Source: Deinandra increscens subsp. villosa (Eukaryota > Streptophyta > Magnoliopsida > Asterales > Asteraceae). Taken from it: a stretch of 64,000 bases of DNA. Of this stretch, positions 63,815 through 64,000 are shown piece by piece (position 1 is the stretch's first letter; each line of letters starts with the position of its first letter). The stretch is taken from the NCBI GenBank assembly GCA_039602395.1, contig JBCNJP010000038.1, forward strand, positions 496,001 to 560,000, in the 5' to 3' direction. A program made the position numbers and the translations under genes. The notes beneath the pieces are model-generated. The model ran no database searches. It worked only from the letters and a program-made list of their open reading frames with translations, and was not told the DNA's origin.

Positions 63815-64000
63815 AAAAATTAATCACAACTATTAGATCAAGAGATCTAATAGTGAAAAAATGTGTCTACAATGAACTTTCCACAAAGCACATATGTGTT
63901 CCAGTAGGAGCCCTGAGCATGTGCGAGAAGTGCGACGGAACAGAGGCCATCATTTCAGAGGGCCCATATTTTTAATTTTTTTTATATATTTGGTTCTTTT
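63815..64000. other. Window end, possible transposon subterminal sequence
   Basis: The words gtgcgagaagtgcgacggaa and agagggcccatatttttaa resemble plant DNA-transposon subterminal repeats, but the other end lies outside the window. Confidence 0.3.

Overview
The window is repeat-dominated nuclear DNA from a flowering plant. TIR-class NB-LRR (TNL) fragments point to a eudicot, because grasses lack TNLs. The TNL C-terminal exon style and LTR families look like Asteraceae, but that is my inference and is weaker. I see no intact host gene, rRNA gene or CRISPR array. Almost everything is a layered set of transposable elements, most with lesions, plus broken host-gene fragments.

Layout. 1-843: start of a Ty1/copia element on the minus strand (LTR, primer site, open gag running off the window). 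1539-16103: a complete 14.6-kb Athila-type Ty3/gypsy element with 1,126-bp LTRs, target duplication atgta, broken gag-PR and pol, and a post-pol ORF split by a 1.3-kb hAT element. 16.5-26.1 kb: a decayed minus-strand Helitron with Rep/helicase and an RPA1-like gene. A 3.1-kb solo LTR interrupts the Rep domain and a 205-bp hAT MITE interrupts the RPA gene. 26.1-29.9 kb: AT-rich sequence without supported genes, except a possible tRNA-like promoter pair. 30.0-33.5 kb: a Reina-like chromovirus arranged pol-LTR-gag. 34.3-34.6 kb: a broken prenylcysteine-oxidase-like exon.

35.0-39.3 kb: a MULE with long terminal inverted repeats that carries a decayed transposase and a GRF zinc-finger/coiled-coil/membrane gene facing it. 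39.4-40.4 kb: a truncated gypsy LTR. 40.6-43.1 kb: TNL remnants, including a 1.5-kb near-palindrome made from a C-terminal TNL exon, then a broken NB-ARC. 43.5-46.8 kb: a truncated minus-strand copia pol abutting another copia LTR that keeps both its polypurine tract and primer site. 48200-48699 is a 500-base assembly gap, followed by more TNL C-terminal exons. 50.0-56.3 kb: a non-coding LTR element hosting a complete 4.6-kb Ale-like copia element (50721-55353). 56942-62296: a CACTA element that captured VAMP7-type SNARE and probable NAC transcription-factor fragments. 62662-63814: a non-autonomous MULE.

The elements do not work together as a pathway. The order of insertions can be read from who interrupts whom: hAT into Athila; solo LTR and MITE into the Helitron; Ale-like copia into the non-coding LTR element. 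The most interesting candidates are the TNL-derived hairpin locus, the palindromic GGGCGGTACGCCC family confined to non-coding parts of the Athila element, the MULE with a GRF companion gene, and the gene-capturing CACTA element.
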